Shown here piece by piece: positions 14,715 through 26,099 of a stretch of 64,000 bases of DNA. This stretch comes from CAUJGQ01 sp042408665 (GTDB taxonomy: Bacteria; Chloroflexota; Dehalococcoidia; CAUJGQ01), in NCBI GenBank assembly GCA_042408665.1, contig JBHOQW010000137.1:1-64000 (forward strand), read 5' to 3'. A model generated the notes under the pieces. The model worked only from the letters and a program-made list of their open reading frames with translations, was not told the DNA's origin and searched no databases. Both the position numbers and the translations under genes were made by a program. Numbering within the stretch: the first letter of the stretch is position 1; the number at the start of each line of letters is the position of its first letter.

Positions 14715-15902
14715 ATGGGCGAGACGGCGGACGTGGTGGTCATCGGCGCCGGGGCGATGGGCTGCAGCATCGCCTTTCACCTGGCGCGCGCCGGCGCGGG
14801 CCGGGTCCTGGTGCTGGATAAGGGCGGCATCTGCTCCGGCATGACGCACCGCTCGGGCGCGCTCGTGCGGCTGCACTACACCAACCCACACGAGGCGCGC
14901 CTGGCGCTCAAGGCCTACGAGTACTTCCACCACTGGGGGGACATCGTCGGCGGCACGTGCGGCTTTCAGCCGACCGGCTTTCTGTTCGTCGTCGGCCCGG
15001 AGCAGGTGGATGCGCTGCGGCACAACGTCGCCATGTTGCGCGCGCTGGGCGTGCCCACCGAGGTGGTCTCCCCTGAGGAGGTCAAGGAGGCACAACCGTT
15101 CGCGCGGGTGGACGACATCGGTGCCGCGGCCTACGAGCCCCTCTCCGGGTACGCCGACCCGGTCAAGACTACCCTGGCCTTCGCCGAGGCGGCGCGGCGC
15201 TATGGGGCGGAGTTTCGTACTGGCTGCCCGGTGACCGCCATCCGCGCCGCGCGTGGCCGTGTGCGCGGGGTGGACACCGCCGCCGGCCCAATCGATGCCG
15301 GCGCCGTGGTGTGCGCCGCCGGGCCGTGGGCGCCGGCCCTGTTGCGCACGGCCGGTATCGAGTTCTCCATCCGGCCCGTGCTGGCGGAGGTGGTCTACTT
15401 CCGCCGTCCACCGGAGACAGCGCTGGGGCACATGGTCTACATCGACCGCGCCGCCGGCTCTTACTTCCGCCCGGCGGACGGGCGCATGACCTTCGTGGGC
15501 GCCGGGCACGGCGAGCCGCGCCTGGGTGATCCGGACGGCGTGCTGGACCGCAACACGCCGGGGCAGGAGGAGCTGGCGCGTGCCCGCATCGCCGCCCGCA
15601 TCCCGCCCTACCAGGCCGCCGTCTACGCCTACGGCCACCAGGGCGTGTACGACATGAGCGAGGATGGCAAAGCTGTCCTGGACGAGGCGCCGGGTGTGGA
15701 GGGCTTGTTCATCGCCGGTGGTTTCTCCGGCACGGGCTTCAAGAAATCGCCGGCCGTGGGGCTGGTCATGTCGGAGCTGGTTCTGGGCCGGGAGCCCAGC
15801 GTGCCCATCCACGCCTTCCGCCTCACCCGTTTCGCCGAGGGCGCGCCCATTCGGGGCGAGCACGAGTACGGCTTCGTGGAGAGCGCCCAGCTCAGCATCT
15901 GA
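14715..15902 (+). CDS. FAD-dependent oxidoreductase, DAO/sarcosine-oxidase-beta type
   Basis: A 395-residue flavoenzyme with the dinucleotide motif GAGAMG (11-16) and MTHRSGALVR after the first helix, typical of the DAO fold that includes sarcosine oxidase beta, dimethylglycine dehydrogenase and glycine oxidase. The C-terminal flavin closure GLFIAGGFSGTGFKKSPAVG is also present. The ATG at 14715 has GGGAGGCAGGG before it. Because it follows etfBA, an ETF-linked dehydrogenase of secondary or tertiary amines is a fair guess, but a true oxidase using oxygen cannot be excluded. Confidence 0.85.
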   Translation: MGETADVVVIGAGAMGCSIAFHLARAGAGRVLVLDKGGICSGMTHRSGALVRLHYTNPHEARLALKAYEYFHHWGDIVGGTCGFQPTGFLFVVGPEQVDALRHNVAMLRALGVPTEVVSPEEVKEAQPFARVDDIGAAAYEPLSGYADPVKTTLAFAEAARRYGAEFRTGCPVTAIRAARGRVRGVDTAAGPIDAGAVVCAAGPWAPALLRTAGIEFSIRPVLAEVVYFRRPPETALGHMVYIDRAAGSYFRPADGRMTFVGAGHGEPRLGDPDGVLDRNTPGQEELARARIAARIPPYQAAVYAYGHQGVYDMSEDGKAVLDEAPGVEGLFIAGGFSGTGFKKSPAVGLVMSELVLGREPSVPIHAFRLTRFAEGAPIRGEHEYGFVESAQLSI

Positions 15903-16032
15903 CGTCGCCTCCGCGCCGGTTGCTGTACGCTGGCGCGGCGCGGTGGTACAAGCGGGAAAGGACGCCTGATCGCCGCGGCCGCGCTGGCGCAGGCGCGGCG
16001 CGGCGGGGCGCGTCGCGCAGGAGGTGCTGGTC

Positions 16033-16488
16033 GTGCGTGTTGCCATCGCCGCCGACCACGCGGGGTTTCCCCTCAAGCAGTTGATCGCCGAGCGGATGCG
16101 TGCCGAGGGCCACCAGGTGGTGGACCTGGGCACGTACAGCACGGACCCGGTCGACTACCCGGACTTCGCCGATAAGCTGGGCGAGGCGGTGCGCAGCGGC
16201 CAGGTGGAGCGCGGCGTGCTGATTTGCGGCAGCGGCGTGGGGGCCTGCATCGCTGTCAACAAGCTGCGCGGCGTGCGCGCCGGCCTCTGTCACGACACCT
16301 ACTCCGCCCATCAGGGCGTGGAGCACGACGATATGAACGTGCTCTGTCTCGGCAGCCGTGTGGTCGGCCCGGAGCTGGCCGCCGAGCTGGTGCGAACGTT
16401 TCTCGGCGCTCGCTATCTGGGCGAAGAGCGCTTTGAGCGACGGTTGGAAAAGCTGCGCCGCATCGAAGCGCGCGAGATGGGAGTATGA
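16033..16488 (+). CDS. rpiB: Ribose-5-phosphate isomerase B
   Basis: A 151-residue RpiB, interconverting ribose 5-phosphate and ribulose 5-phosphate. The GTG at 16033 is chosen because AGGAGG lies eight bases upstream and the protein then begins MRVAIAADHAG, as in the family. D8-H9, the base C65 in CGSGVG and H98 in VEHDD match the E. coli enzyme, and LGSRVVG is present. The C-terminal extension adds RFERRLEKLRRIE. It opens the sugar-phosphate block that continues with tal and pgi. Confidence 0.93.
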   Translation: MRVAIAADHAGFPLKQLIAERMRAEGHQVVDLGTYSTDPVDYPDFADKLGEAVRSGQVERGVLICGSGVGACIAVNKLRGVRAGLCHDTYSAHQGVEHDDMNVLCLGSRVVGPELAAELVRTFLGARYLGEERFERRLEKLRRIEAREMGV

Positions 16489-16692
16489 TCGTTGTGCAGG
16501 GTGTCGGTCACCGGCCGCGGCGGCGCCACCCAGCGCTGTAGCCACCCCAGCAAGCCGGGGGCGCCGACCGACCCCTGTCCGCCGTCCTCCCGGAGAGGGG
16601 CGGGTACAGGTCATCCTGTATCCCCGCGCACTCGCAGATACCATCGCCGCGCGCACTAGGTGGGACATCCCGCCTGGAAGAAGGAGTAAGTC

Positions 16693-17847
16693 ATGGCAAA
16701 ACCGGCCATTGAGGTGCGACGCTTCGGCCAGTCCATCTGGCTGGACAGCATCAGTCGGGATATGCTCACCTCCGGTGAGTTCCGGCGCCTGGTGGAGCAG
16801 GAGGGCGTCTCCGGCTGCACATCCAACCCCACCATCTTTGATAAGGCCATTTCCGGCAGCACTGCTTACGACGCGCAGATCGCGGAGCTGGCGGCGCAGA
16901 ACCTTGATGCCAGCGCGATCTTTGACCAGCTCGCCCGCGCCGACCTCCAAGAAGCCGCCGATATCCTGCGCCCGCTCTACGAGGACACCGGCGGCAACGA
17001 TGGCTTCGTGAGCTGGGAGGTCTCGCCCGAGCTGGCCTACGACACCGAGGCCACGATGCGCGAGGTGCGGCGGCTGTGGTCGCTGCTGGATCGTCCCAAC
17101 GCGATGATCAAGATCCCCGCCACGCGCGCCGGACTGCCCGCCATCCACGAGATGCTGTACGAGGGCATCAACATCAACATCACGCTACTCTTCTCGATCA
17201 CCCGATATGAGGAGGTGATGGAGGCGTACCTCTCCGCCCTCGAGCGGCGCCTGGCCGAGGGCAAACCGGTGGACCGCATCCGCTCCGTGGCCAGCTTCTT
17301 CGTCAGCCGCGTGGATACGCTTGTGGACAAACAGCTCGACGCCATGATGGAGCGCGCCACCCCCGCCGAGCGCCAACGGCTGGCGGCCCTCCGCTCGAAG
17401 GTGGCCATCGCCAACGCCAAACTGGCCTACCAGCGCTTCAAACAAATCTTCGCCGGTCCGCGCTGGGAGGCGCTGCGGGCACGCGGCGCTGCCTTGCAGC
17501 GGCCACTCTGGGCCAGCACCAGCACCAAGGACCCGTCCCTGCCCGATACTTACTACGTCGACAACCTGATCGGCCCACACACGGTCAACACCGTGCCGCC
17601 GCACACCTTGGCCGCGTTCAACGACCACGGCCGGGTGGCGCCCACCCTGGAGGAGGGCCTCGCCGAGGCGCAGGAGATCATGGACCGGCTGGCCGAGGTG
17701 GGCATCGACATCGTGGCCGTGACGGACCAGCTCGAGCGGGAGGGCGTGCGCGCCTTCGCCGACTCGTTCGTGGCCCTGCGCAAAACCATCGACGAGAAGT
17801 GCGCGCGTTTGCGGGCCGGCACGGGGGCGGCCCCGCGCCCCTTTTGA
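16693..17847 (+). CDS. tal: Transaldolase
   Basis: A 384-residue transaldolase of the long type found in actinobacteria and cyanobacteria. K140 in MIKIPAT is the Schiff-base lysine; GVSGCTSNPTIF and WASTSTKDP are further family blocks. AAGGAG precedes the ATG. In several phyla this type is fused to phosphoglucose isomerase; here pgi begins only seven bases after the stop, as a separate protein. The enzyme moves a dihydroxyacetone unit between sugar phosphates in the non-oxidative pentose phosphate pathway. Confidence 0.95.
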   Translation: MAKPAIEVRRFGQSIWLDSISRDMLTSGEFRRLVEQEGVSGCTSNPTIFDKAISGSTAYDAQIAELAAQNLDASAIFDQLARADLQEAADILRPLYEDTGGNDGFVSWEVSPELAYDTEATMREVRRLWSLLDRPNAMIKIPATRAGLPAIHEMLYEGININITLLFSITRYEEVMEAYLSALERRLAEGKPVDRIRSVASFFVSRVDTLVDKQLDAMMERATPAERQRLAALRSKVAIANAKLAYQRFKQIFAGPRWEALRARGAALQRPLWASTSTKDPSLPDTYYVDNLIGPHTVNTVPPHTLAAFNDHGRVAPTLEEGLAEAQEIMDRLAEVGIDIVAVTDQLEREGVRAFADSFVALRKTIDEKCARLRAGTGAAPRPF

Positions 17848-17854
17848 GCGCGCG

Positions 17855-19516
17855 GTGGCCGAGGCGCTCGCCGAGCTGACGCGACGGGACGTGGTGCGCC
17901 GGATCTGGGACGGTGACGGCTCGCTGTGGAGCGATGACCCCGCCGTGCAGGCCCTGGCGCGGGAGCGGCTGGGCTGGCTGCAGACGCCGGAGCTCGCCCG
18001 CAGCCAGCTCGCTGACCTGCGTGCCTTCGCGCGCACGCTGGTGCAGGAGGGATTTACCCACGCCGTGGTGCTGGGCATGGGCGGTAGCAGCCTGGCGCCG
18101 CTGGTCCTGCGCGAGACGTTCGGCGCGGCGGCCGGTGGCCTGCGCCTGGAGGTGCTGGACTCCACCGACCCGGAGGCGGTGCTGGACCTGGAGGGGCGCA
18201 TCGATCCGGCGCGCACGCTGTTTATCGTGGCCTCCAAGTCTGGTACCACCACCGAGGTGCTTGCCTTCCAGGCGTATTTCTGGCACAAGGCGCCGCACGG
18301 GGGGCGCCAGTTCATCGCCCTCACCGACCCCGGCTCACCCCTGGAGCGGGAGGCGCTGGCGCGCGGTTTCCGGCGCGTGTTCCCGCATCAGCCGGACGTG
18401 GGCGGTCGCTACGCCGCCCTTACCTACATCGGCCTGGTGCCGGCCGCCTGCTTGGGCGTGGACCTGGACCGGTTGCTGGCCGGCGCCGCCGACATGGCCC
18501 GCCGCTGCCGGGAGGCAGGCCCCACCAACCCGGGCCTGTGGCTGGGCGCCGTGCTGGGCGCGGCGGCGCGCCAGGGGCGGGACAAGCTCACCCTCATCTG
18601 TTCACCGGGGATCGGCGCCTTCGGTACGTGGGTGGAGCAACTGGTGGCGGAGAGCACGGGCAAGAACGGTACCGGCATCGTGCCCGTGGAGGGCGAGCCG
18701 CTGGGGCCGCCCGATGTGTACGGTAGCGATCGCCTGTTTGTCTACCTGCGGCTGGACGGTGCGGCCGACCCAGTGCAGGATGCGGCGGTGGACCGCCTGG
18801 AGGCGGCGGGGCACCCGGTGGTGCGCCTGCACCTCCGGGACCGGCTCGATCTGGGCGCGGAGTTCTTCCGCTGGGAGTTCGCCGTGCCGGTGGCGAGCGT
18901 GCTGCTCGGTGTGGAGCCGTTTGACCAACCCAACGTGCAGGAGAGCAAGGACAACACCAATCGGCTGCTGCGCCGCTTCCTGGAGGAGGGCCGGCTGCCC
19001 GCAGACCCTCCCCTTCTGCGCGAGGCCGGCGTCGCCTTGGCCGCGCACGGGCGGGCGGCGCGCGCTATCGATGAGATCCATGCCGCCAGCCTGGCCGCCG
19101 CCCTGCGCGCCTATTTCGGGCTGGTCCGCCCCGGTGACTACGTGGCGTTGACCGCGTACATCGCGCCGACCGCCCAGCGCGCGGCGCTGTTGCAACAGGT
19201 GCGCGTGCGCCTGCGCAACCGGCTGCGCGCGGCGACTACCCTGGGCTACGGCCCGCGCTACCTGCACAGCACGGGCCAGCTCCACAAGGGCGGACCGGAC
19301 ACCGGCGTCTTTGTGCAACTAGTCAGCGAGCCCCTCCGGGACGCCGACGTGCCCGGCATGGGCTACACCTTCCAAACGCTGAAAATGGCGCAGGCCCTGG
19401 GCGATCTCGAGGCTCTGGAGACGCGCGGGCGGCGGGTGATCCGTCTCGATCTGGGTGCGGACGTCGATGGCGCCCTCCAGCGGCTGGTGGAGCTCGTGGC
19501 GGAGGCGCTGGCGTAA
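17855..19516 (+). CDS. pgi: Glucose-6-phosphate isomerase
   Basis: A 553-residue phosphoglucose isomerase with two SIS domains, of the kind found as the C-terminal half of transaldolase-isomerase fusions. GMGGSSL (74-80) and SKSGTTTE (127-134) bind the sugar phosphate. The GTG start at 17855 has no clear ribosome site and lies seven bases after tal, so translation is probably coupled. It links glycolysis to the oxidative branch encoded by zwf, pgl and gnd downstream. Confidence 0.93.
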   Translation: MAEALAELTRRDVVRRIWDGDGSLWSDDPAVQALARERLGWLQTPELARSQLADLRAFARTLVQEGFTHAVVLGMGGSSLAPLVLRETFGAAAGGLRLEVLDSTDPEAVLDLEGRIDPARTLFIVASKSGTTTEVLAFQAYFWHKAPHGGRQFIALTDPGSPLEREALARGFRRVFPHQPDVGGRYAALTYIGLVPAACLGVDLDRLLAGAADMARRCREAGPTNPGLWLGAVLGAAARQGRDKLTLICSPGIGAFGTWVEQLVAESTGKNGTGIVPVEGEPLGPPDVYGSDRLFVYLRLDGAADPVQDAAVDRLEAAGHPVVRLHLRDRLDLGAEFFRWEFAVPVASVLLGVEPFDQPNVQESKDNTNRLLRRFLEEGRLPADPPLLREAGVALAAHGRAARAIDEIHAASLAAALRAYFGLVRPGDYVALTAYIAPTAQRAALLQQVRVRLRNRLRAATTLGYGPRYLHSTGQLHKGGPDTGVFVQLVSEPLRDADVPGMGYTFQTLKMAQALGDLEALETRGRRVIRLDLGADVDGALQRLVELVAEALA

Positions 19517-19560
19517 GCGAGGCCGGGCGGCGCCGCGCCCGCGGTGGAGGAGCGCGAAGT

Positions 19561-20460
19561 ATGGACATCGGCATGGTCGGGTTGGGGCGGATGGGCGCGA
19601 ACATGACGCGGCGGCTGCTGCGGGGCGGTCACCGGGTGGTGGTCTACGACCGCGACCCGGCCGCCGTTCAGGCCCTGGTGGCCGAGGGGGCGACGGGCGC
19701 GGCATCGCTGGCGCAGCTCGTCGAGTCCCTGCCACCGCCGCGCGTGGTGTGGCTGATGGTACCGGCCGGCGCGCCGGTGGAGGAGGCCGTGCGCGAGCTG
19801 GGCGGGCTGCTCCAGCCCGGTGACGTGCTGGTGGACGGCGGTAACTCGCACTATCGCGATTCGATGCGGCGGGCGGAAACCCTGCGCCGCTTCGGCGTCC
19901 GCTTCCTGGACGCCGGCACCAGCGGCGGTATCTGGGGCCTCCAGGTCGGCTATTGCCTTATGGTCGGTGGTGATGCGGAGGCGTTTGCCTTGGTGGAGCC
20001 GGCCCTGCGCACGCTGGCGCCGGAGGGCGGTTACTTGCACACCGGCGCTTCCGGCTCGGGCCACTTCACCAAGATGGTGCACAACGGCATTGAGTACGGC
20101 ATGCTGCAGGCGCTGGGCGAGGGGTTTGAGCTGCTGCACGCCGCGCCCTTTGCCCTGGACCTGCCGCGCATCGCGGAGTTGTGGACGCGCGGCAGCGTGA
20201 TCCGCTCCTGGCTGCTGGAACTGCTGGCCGACGCCTTGCACCAGAACCCCTCGCTGGCAGGCATCGCCGGCTACGTGGAGGATTCCGGCGAGGGGCGGTG
20301 GACGGTCCAGGAGGCGGTGGACCTGGCCGTGCCGGTGCCGGTGCTGGCGCTGTCGCTGTTTGCCCGGTTTGCCTCCCGCCAGGAGGAGTCGTTTGCCGCC
20401 AAGGTGATCGCGGCGCTACGGCAGGAGTTCGGCGGGCACGCGGTGCGGCGGCTGGAGTAA
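19561..20460 (+). CDS. gnd: 6-phosphogluconate dehydrogenase, short (GndA/YqeC) form
   Basis: A 299-residue decarboxylating dehydrogenase, about 170 residues shorter than the E. coli enzyme. GLGRMGANM (7-15) binds the dinucleotide and the second strand ends in YD (D30), an acidic residue that usually favours NAD over NADP. The catalytic region has K171, N175 and E178 in KMVHNGIEYG, and GGNSHYRDS is intact. GGAGG precedes the ATG. It produces ribulose 5-phosphate for rpiB. Cofactor preference is inferred only. Confidence 0.92.
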   Translation: MDIGMVGLGRMGANMTRRLLRGGHRVVVYDRDPAAVQALVAEGATGAASLAQLVESLPPPRVVWLMVPAGAPVEEAVRELGGLLQPGDVLVDGGNSHYRDSMRRAETLRRFGVRFLDAGTSGGIWGLQVGYCLMVGGDAEAFALVEPALRTLAPEGGYLHTGASGSGHFTKMVHNGIEYGMLQALGEGFELLHAAPFALDLPRIAELWTRGSVIRSWLLELLADALHQNPSLAGIAGYVEDSGEGRWTVQEAVDLAVPVPVLALSLFARFASRQEESFAAKVIAALRQEFGGHAVRRLE

Positions 20461-20492
20461 CACGGCGTGCCGCCCGGCAAGGGGAGCGGTTC

Positions 20493-22042
<1,550 letters not shown>

Positions 22043-22046
<4 letters not shown>

Positions 22047-23179
22047 CCGTCCAGCCGCTGTTTGGCTTCGCGACGCCGGCCGAGCCCGTCCCCGTGAGCG
22101 CGGTGCAGCACTACCTATCGGCGCTGTGGCGGCGTCTGTCGCGAGAGCAGCCGGCCGGCGTGCCACTGGCCCCCGCGCGGATGCTCAACCTTGTCCTGTA
22201 CGGTGAGGATGAGGCGTTGCCGGAGACAGCGGAGCGGTTGGCCGGGACGGTAGCCGCCCGCCACCCCGGCCGCCTCATCGCCGTGCGGCTGGACCGCGGC
22301 CGCGCAGGCACGGAGATCGCGGCTGAGGTATCGGTGCGCTGCGTGCCCGACCCGACGGGCCAGCGCCAAGTGTGCAGCGAGTTGATCCTGCTCACCGTGC
22401 CGGCCGCGCTGCGTCGCTACGTGCCCCATGCGCTGTGCGCCCTGCTGTTATCCGACCTGCCCGTGGCCTTGTGGTGGACCGGTGCGCCTCGGGTGGACGA
22501 CCCGCTATACCGGCGCCTCACCGCCGACCTCGTCAGCCGCGTGCTGCTCGACAGTCGTGCCGACGACCAGCCGGGGGTCACACTCAGTGCGCTCGCCCGC
22601 TGGTGCGCCGAGCGGTCGCAGGCCACGCTCGGTGACCTGGCCTGGGCGCGCCTCGACCCTTGGCGACGGGCTATCACCGCTTTCTTCGACCAGCCCGGCC
22701 TCTCTCCGCCGCCCGCTCGTATCCGCCGTGTGGAGCTGATGAGCGGCGATGCGGCCTTGCCGGCCGACGCCCTTCTCCTGCTTGGCTGGCTTGCCTCACG
22801 GCTGGCGTGGCAGGTAGAGGGGGTGCGACAGGAGCCCGACGCGGTGCAGATCGACTTCCTGTGTGGTGGGCGCCGCGTTCAGGCATATGCCACACGGGTC
22901 GCTGATGCCCAGCCCTCGCCCGGGCTGGCAGCGGTGCACCTGCACGTCGCGCTTGGCGCGGAGGCGTTCTACTTTTTTGAGGCGCATCGCGGCCATGACG
23001 CCAATGTGGTGCACACCCACGTGACGCCGCCCGGTGGCCCGCGCTCCGCTCGCTCTCCGGGTCTGCCGGAGGCCGCCGACGAGGCGCTGGTGGCGCGCCT
23101 GCTTGACGCTTCCCTGCCCGATCCGCTCTACGTGGCGGCCCTGAACCGGGCGGCCGAGATCGCGGGCGCCCTGGGATGA
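22043..23179 (+). CDS. opcA: OpcA-like glucose-6-phosphate dehydrogenase assembly protein
   Basis: A 378-residue OpcA family protein. The family features are an N-terminal region with LNLVLYGEDE, the central LSDLPVALWWTGAPRVDDPLYRRL, and a C-terminal beta-rich part. In cyanobacteria OpcA activates Zwf in a redox-linked way; in actinobacteria it is a conserved neighbour. GGAGG lies just before the ATG at 22043. It overlaps zwf upstream and pgl downstream by four bases each, a tightly coupled trio. Confidence 0.88.
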
Positions 23180-23922
23180 CGCGTAAGGTGCGGGTGCTGC
23201 CCGATGCAAACGCGGTTGCCTGGGAGGCGGCGGCACGCCTCACCGCCGCCGCGCGGCGGGCCGTGCAGGCGCGCGGCCGGTTCACGCTCGCCCTCTCCGG
23301 TGGTGCTACGCCGCTCCGATTGTTCGCGCTCCTGGGCATGGGCGAGTGGCTGGTGCGCGCCCCCTGGGAGCAGACGCACATCTTCTGGGCCGATGAGCGC
23401 TGCGTGCCGCCGGACCATCCGGACAGCAACTACGGCGCCGCGCGGGCTGCCCTGCTCCTCCGTCTGCCCACACCGGCCGAGCAGATCCACCGCTGGTACG
23501 GCGAGGCGCCGGACCCGGAGGCGGAGGCGCGCCGCTACGCGGACGTGTTGCGGCGGCACAGCGACCGTGCCGCCGATGGGATGCCGCGTCTGGACTACAT
23601 CCTGCTGGGGATGGGCACGGACGGCCACACGGCGTCCCTCTTCCCGCACACCGCGGCGCTGCGGGTGACGGACGCGCCCACGGCCGCCAACTACGTGCCG
23701 CAGCTTGCAGCCACGCGCCTTACCCTGACCTTTCCGGCCCTCAACGCGGCCCGTGCGGTGCTGTTCCTGGTGACCGGCGCGGAGAAGGCGCATACCCTGG
23801 CGCGGGTGCTGGAGGGCCCCGCGCAACCCGATGAGCTGCCGGCCCAAGGCGTGCAACCACGCGACGGCGCGCTCACCTGGCTGGTGGACGCGGCGGCCGC
23901 CGCCCAACTGCGGGAGCGGTGA
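23176..23922 (+). CDS. pgl: 6-phosphogluconolactonase
   Basis: A 248-residue lactonase of the DevB/SOL type. LALSGGATP, the ADERCVPPDHPDSNY block and LLGMGTDGHTASLFP are the family signatures and place the substrate phosphate and catalytic histidine. It starts within the opcA stop (ATGA at 23176-23179). It hydrolyses the product of Zwf to 6-phosphogluconate, which Gnd then uses. It is the last gene of the sugar block; the next gene is convergent. Confidence 0.93.
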   Translation: MTRKVRVLPDANAVAWEAAARLTAAARRAVQARGRFTLALSGGATPLRLFALLGMGEWLVRAPWEQTHIFWADERCVPPDHPDSNYGAARAALLLRLPTPAEQIHRWYGEAPDPEAEARRYADVLRRHSDRAADGMPRLDYILLGMGTDGHTASLFPHTAALRVTDAPTAANYVPQLAATRLTLTFPALNAARAVLFLVTGAEKAHTLARVLEGPAQPDELPAQGVQPRDGALTWLVDAAAAAQLRER

Positions 23923-23930
23923 ACCGGCGC

Positions 23931-25127
23931 CTATCCCTCCCGTGCCTTCATGGCTTCCAACTCGCGGCGGGCGGCGGTCAGCACCTCCGGCCGCATGAGC
24001 ACGTCTACACCGGTCATGGCCAGCGCCTTGGCGCCGTCCAGCACCGCCTTATCGCCGAGCGGCCCGGCGGCGGCCGCGGTCATCTCCAAGGAGTGGCCGG
24101 GGATCGGTGTATCAGAGATGCAGATCATAGGGTGGATAGCCGGCACCACCTTGCTCACGTTGCCCATGTCGGTACTGCCGGTGGGCATCGGCGGCGCCTC
24201 GCGGCCGTTGAGCACGGTCCGGCCCAAACGGGCGGCGTTCTCCCGATAGCAGGCGGCCAGCGTCTCGTTGGTCCACAGCTCGCTGGTCTGCTCGTTGATC
24301 CAGCGGTGCTCCATCCGCGCGCCGGTGGCCAGCGCCCCGGCGCGGAAGCAGTTGAGCGCCCGCTCCTTCAGCTCTTCCAACTCGCGCTCGGTGCGGGCGC
24401 GCACGTAGAAGCGACCGGCGGCGTGCGCCGGCACGATGTTCGGTGCCTGGCCGCCGTCGGTGATGATGCCGTGCAGGCGGGCCAGGGGCGGGATGTGCTG
24501 TCGCAGGGCGGCGATGCCCATGTAACCGATCACCAGCGCGTCTAAGGCATTGATCCCCTGGTCTGGGGCGGAGGCGGCGTGCGCAGCCCGACCGAACATC
24601 TCCACCTCGAACGTGGCGCGGGCCACCACCGGGCTGCCGTCCACGTCCCGCCGGCCGGAGGGATGGACCATCATCGCCACGTCGATCCCCTCCAGACAGC
24701 CGCGCCGCACCATCGTCACCTTGGCGCTGCCCCCTTCCTCGGCCGGCGTGCCGAACACCACCACGCTGCCGCCGGTCTGTTCCAGCACGCTGGCCAGGGC
24801 CACGCCGGCGCCGGCGCTGGCCGTGCCGATGATATTGTGCCCGCAGCCGTGGCCGATGCCGGGCAGGGCGTCGTACTCGGCCATGAAGGCGACGGCCGGT
24901 CGCCCGCTGCCCCGCCGCGCCACGAACGCCGTGGGAATACCGTAGGCCCCGCGCTCCACCGCGAAGCCGTGCGCCTCCAGGTAATCCGCCAGCCAGGCGC
25001 TGGCCTGATACTCCTGGAAGGCGGTTTCCGGGTTGGCGTGGATGCGGTGACTGAGCGCAAGCAGCGCCTCCCGCTCCCGCTCCACCACAGCACAGACCTG
25101 CTGCTTGACGCTCTCGATGTCGGCCAT
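23931..25127 (-). CDS. M20 family amidohydrolase (M20D, AbgB-like)
   Basis: A 398-residue metal-dependent amidohydrolase. HGCGH (93-97) and EE (130-131) are metal ligands of the M20D branch, and MVHPSG and AAHAASAPDQGINALDA follow in the expected places. Closest in layout to AbgB/aminobenzoyl-glutamate-type and N-acyl amino acid hydrolases. The ATG at 25125-25127 has GGGAGG upstream; the frame stays open further but with no ribosome site. Convergent with pgl by eight bases. Its substrate, an N-acyl or amide-linked amino acid, is not determined. Confidence 0.88.
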   Translation of the reverse strand: MADIESVKQQVCAVVEREREALLALSHRIHANPETAFQEYQASAWLADYLEAHGFAVERGAYGIPTAFVARRGSGRPAVAFMAEYDALPGIGHGCGHNIIGTASAGAGVALASVLEQTGGSVVVFGTPAEEGGSAKVTMVRRGCLEGIDVAMMVHPSGRRDVDGSPVVARATFEVEMFGRAAHAASAPDQGINALDALVIGYMGIAALRQHIPPLARLHGIITDGGQAPNIVPAHAAGRFYVRARTERELEELKERALNCFRAGALATGARMEHRWINEQTSELWTNETLAACYRENAARLGRTVLNGREAPPMPTGSTDMGNVSKVVPAIHPMICISDTPIPGHSLEMTAAAAGPLGDKAVLDGAKALAMTGVDVLMRPEVLTAARRELEAMKAREG

Positions 25128-25338
25128 GCACTTCCCTCCCCTCGCGCGTTCGCACACCCTCAGCCGAGCCCGCGGCCCCGGGCGGCGCCGGCGGCACGCT
25201 GCGCCCATGCCGAAGGGCTCAAGCCGGCACCGCATCCGTGCGGCGGCATGGTAGCGGGCGGCGCGGCTTGGAACAAGGCGGCAGGCAGGGTGCCGAGGAG
25301 GCCGGGAACGACGGCGATGAGCCACGGTAGGGCCGGGG

Positions 25339-25839
25339 TCAACGACCGCGACCGCGACCGCGGCCCTTGTTGTCCGGTCGGTCGTGCTCCTTGCGCGCGT
25401 CATCGTCGTCGGCCTTCACCCCCGGACCGGCAGGCGGCTCGGGCGCCACCTGCGCCGTGGGCACCGGGAGCGGCGCGGCGGTGGCGGGTGAGGCAGGTGG
25501 CGCAGGGTTGAGGACGGTGAGAGACAGCAGTGAGTCGTGGCCGCGCGGGAAGCGCACGCGCAGCGGGTACGTGCCAGGGGCGAGGTCCCTGGGCAGAAGG
25601 GCCGTGACCAGGTCGGCGCTGACCCAGGTGACGCGCTCGGCGGCCCGGTCGCCGATCAGCACCTCACCGCTCGCCGGCAGGTCGCGCCCGCGCAGGAGCA
25701 GAAACGCGCCGGGTGCGGCGCTGGGCGGCAGCACGTGCGTAACCATCGGGTCGGGCGCAGGTGCACCGCACGCCCCCGCGAGCAGCATCGCCGTCATGAG
25801 CGTCGTCGCCATCGTTAGGTATCGGCGGCCGGAACGCAT
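25339..25839 (-). CDS. Small lipoprotein with an IPT/TIG-like domain
   Basis: A 166-residue exported protein. The ATG at 25837-25839 opens a signal peptide with lipobox LAGAC (C24). Residues of about 30-110 look like one IPT/TIG immunoglobulin-like domain: VTHVLPPSAAPGAFLLLRG, GEVLIGDRAAERVTWVS and LAPGTYPLRVRFP. A Pro-rich stretch and a charged tail DDDDARKEHDRP follow, ending in repeated RG. A -10-like TATAGT on the minus strand lies at 25873-25878. Function unknown; probably surface-exposed. Confidence 0.75.
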   Translation of the reverse strand: MRSGRRYLTMATTLMTAMLLAGACGAPAPDPMVTHVLPPSAAPGAFLLLRGRDLPASGEVLIGDRAAERVTWVSADLVTALLPRDLAPGTYPLRVRFPRGHDSLLSLTVLNPAPPASPATAAPLPVPTAQVAPEPPAGPGVKADDDDARKEHDRPDNKGRGRGRGR

Positions 25840-26099
25840 GGCCTCACCCCCCGTGGGCCCTGGCGCACCCTCACTATAGGGGGTGGATGCCTGCCGTGGC
25901 GTACCCAATGTGTTAGAGATCAGGCAGTGCCTGCACCCGGCACGGCCCTGTCGGGCCGAACGCGGGGTCAGCGCCGTACCCGCGCCGAGCGGCATCACGG
26001 ACGTGCTCAGGGCTCGTCTGCCGGGTGGTGCGGCTCCACGCGCTCCTGTTCGTGGGGGGCGTTGCGCGCCACCAGGGCGACAGCCGCCTCCGGGTCGCT

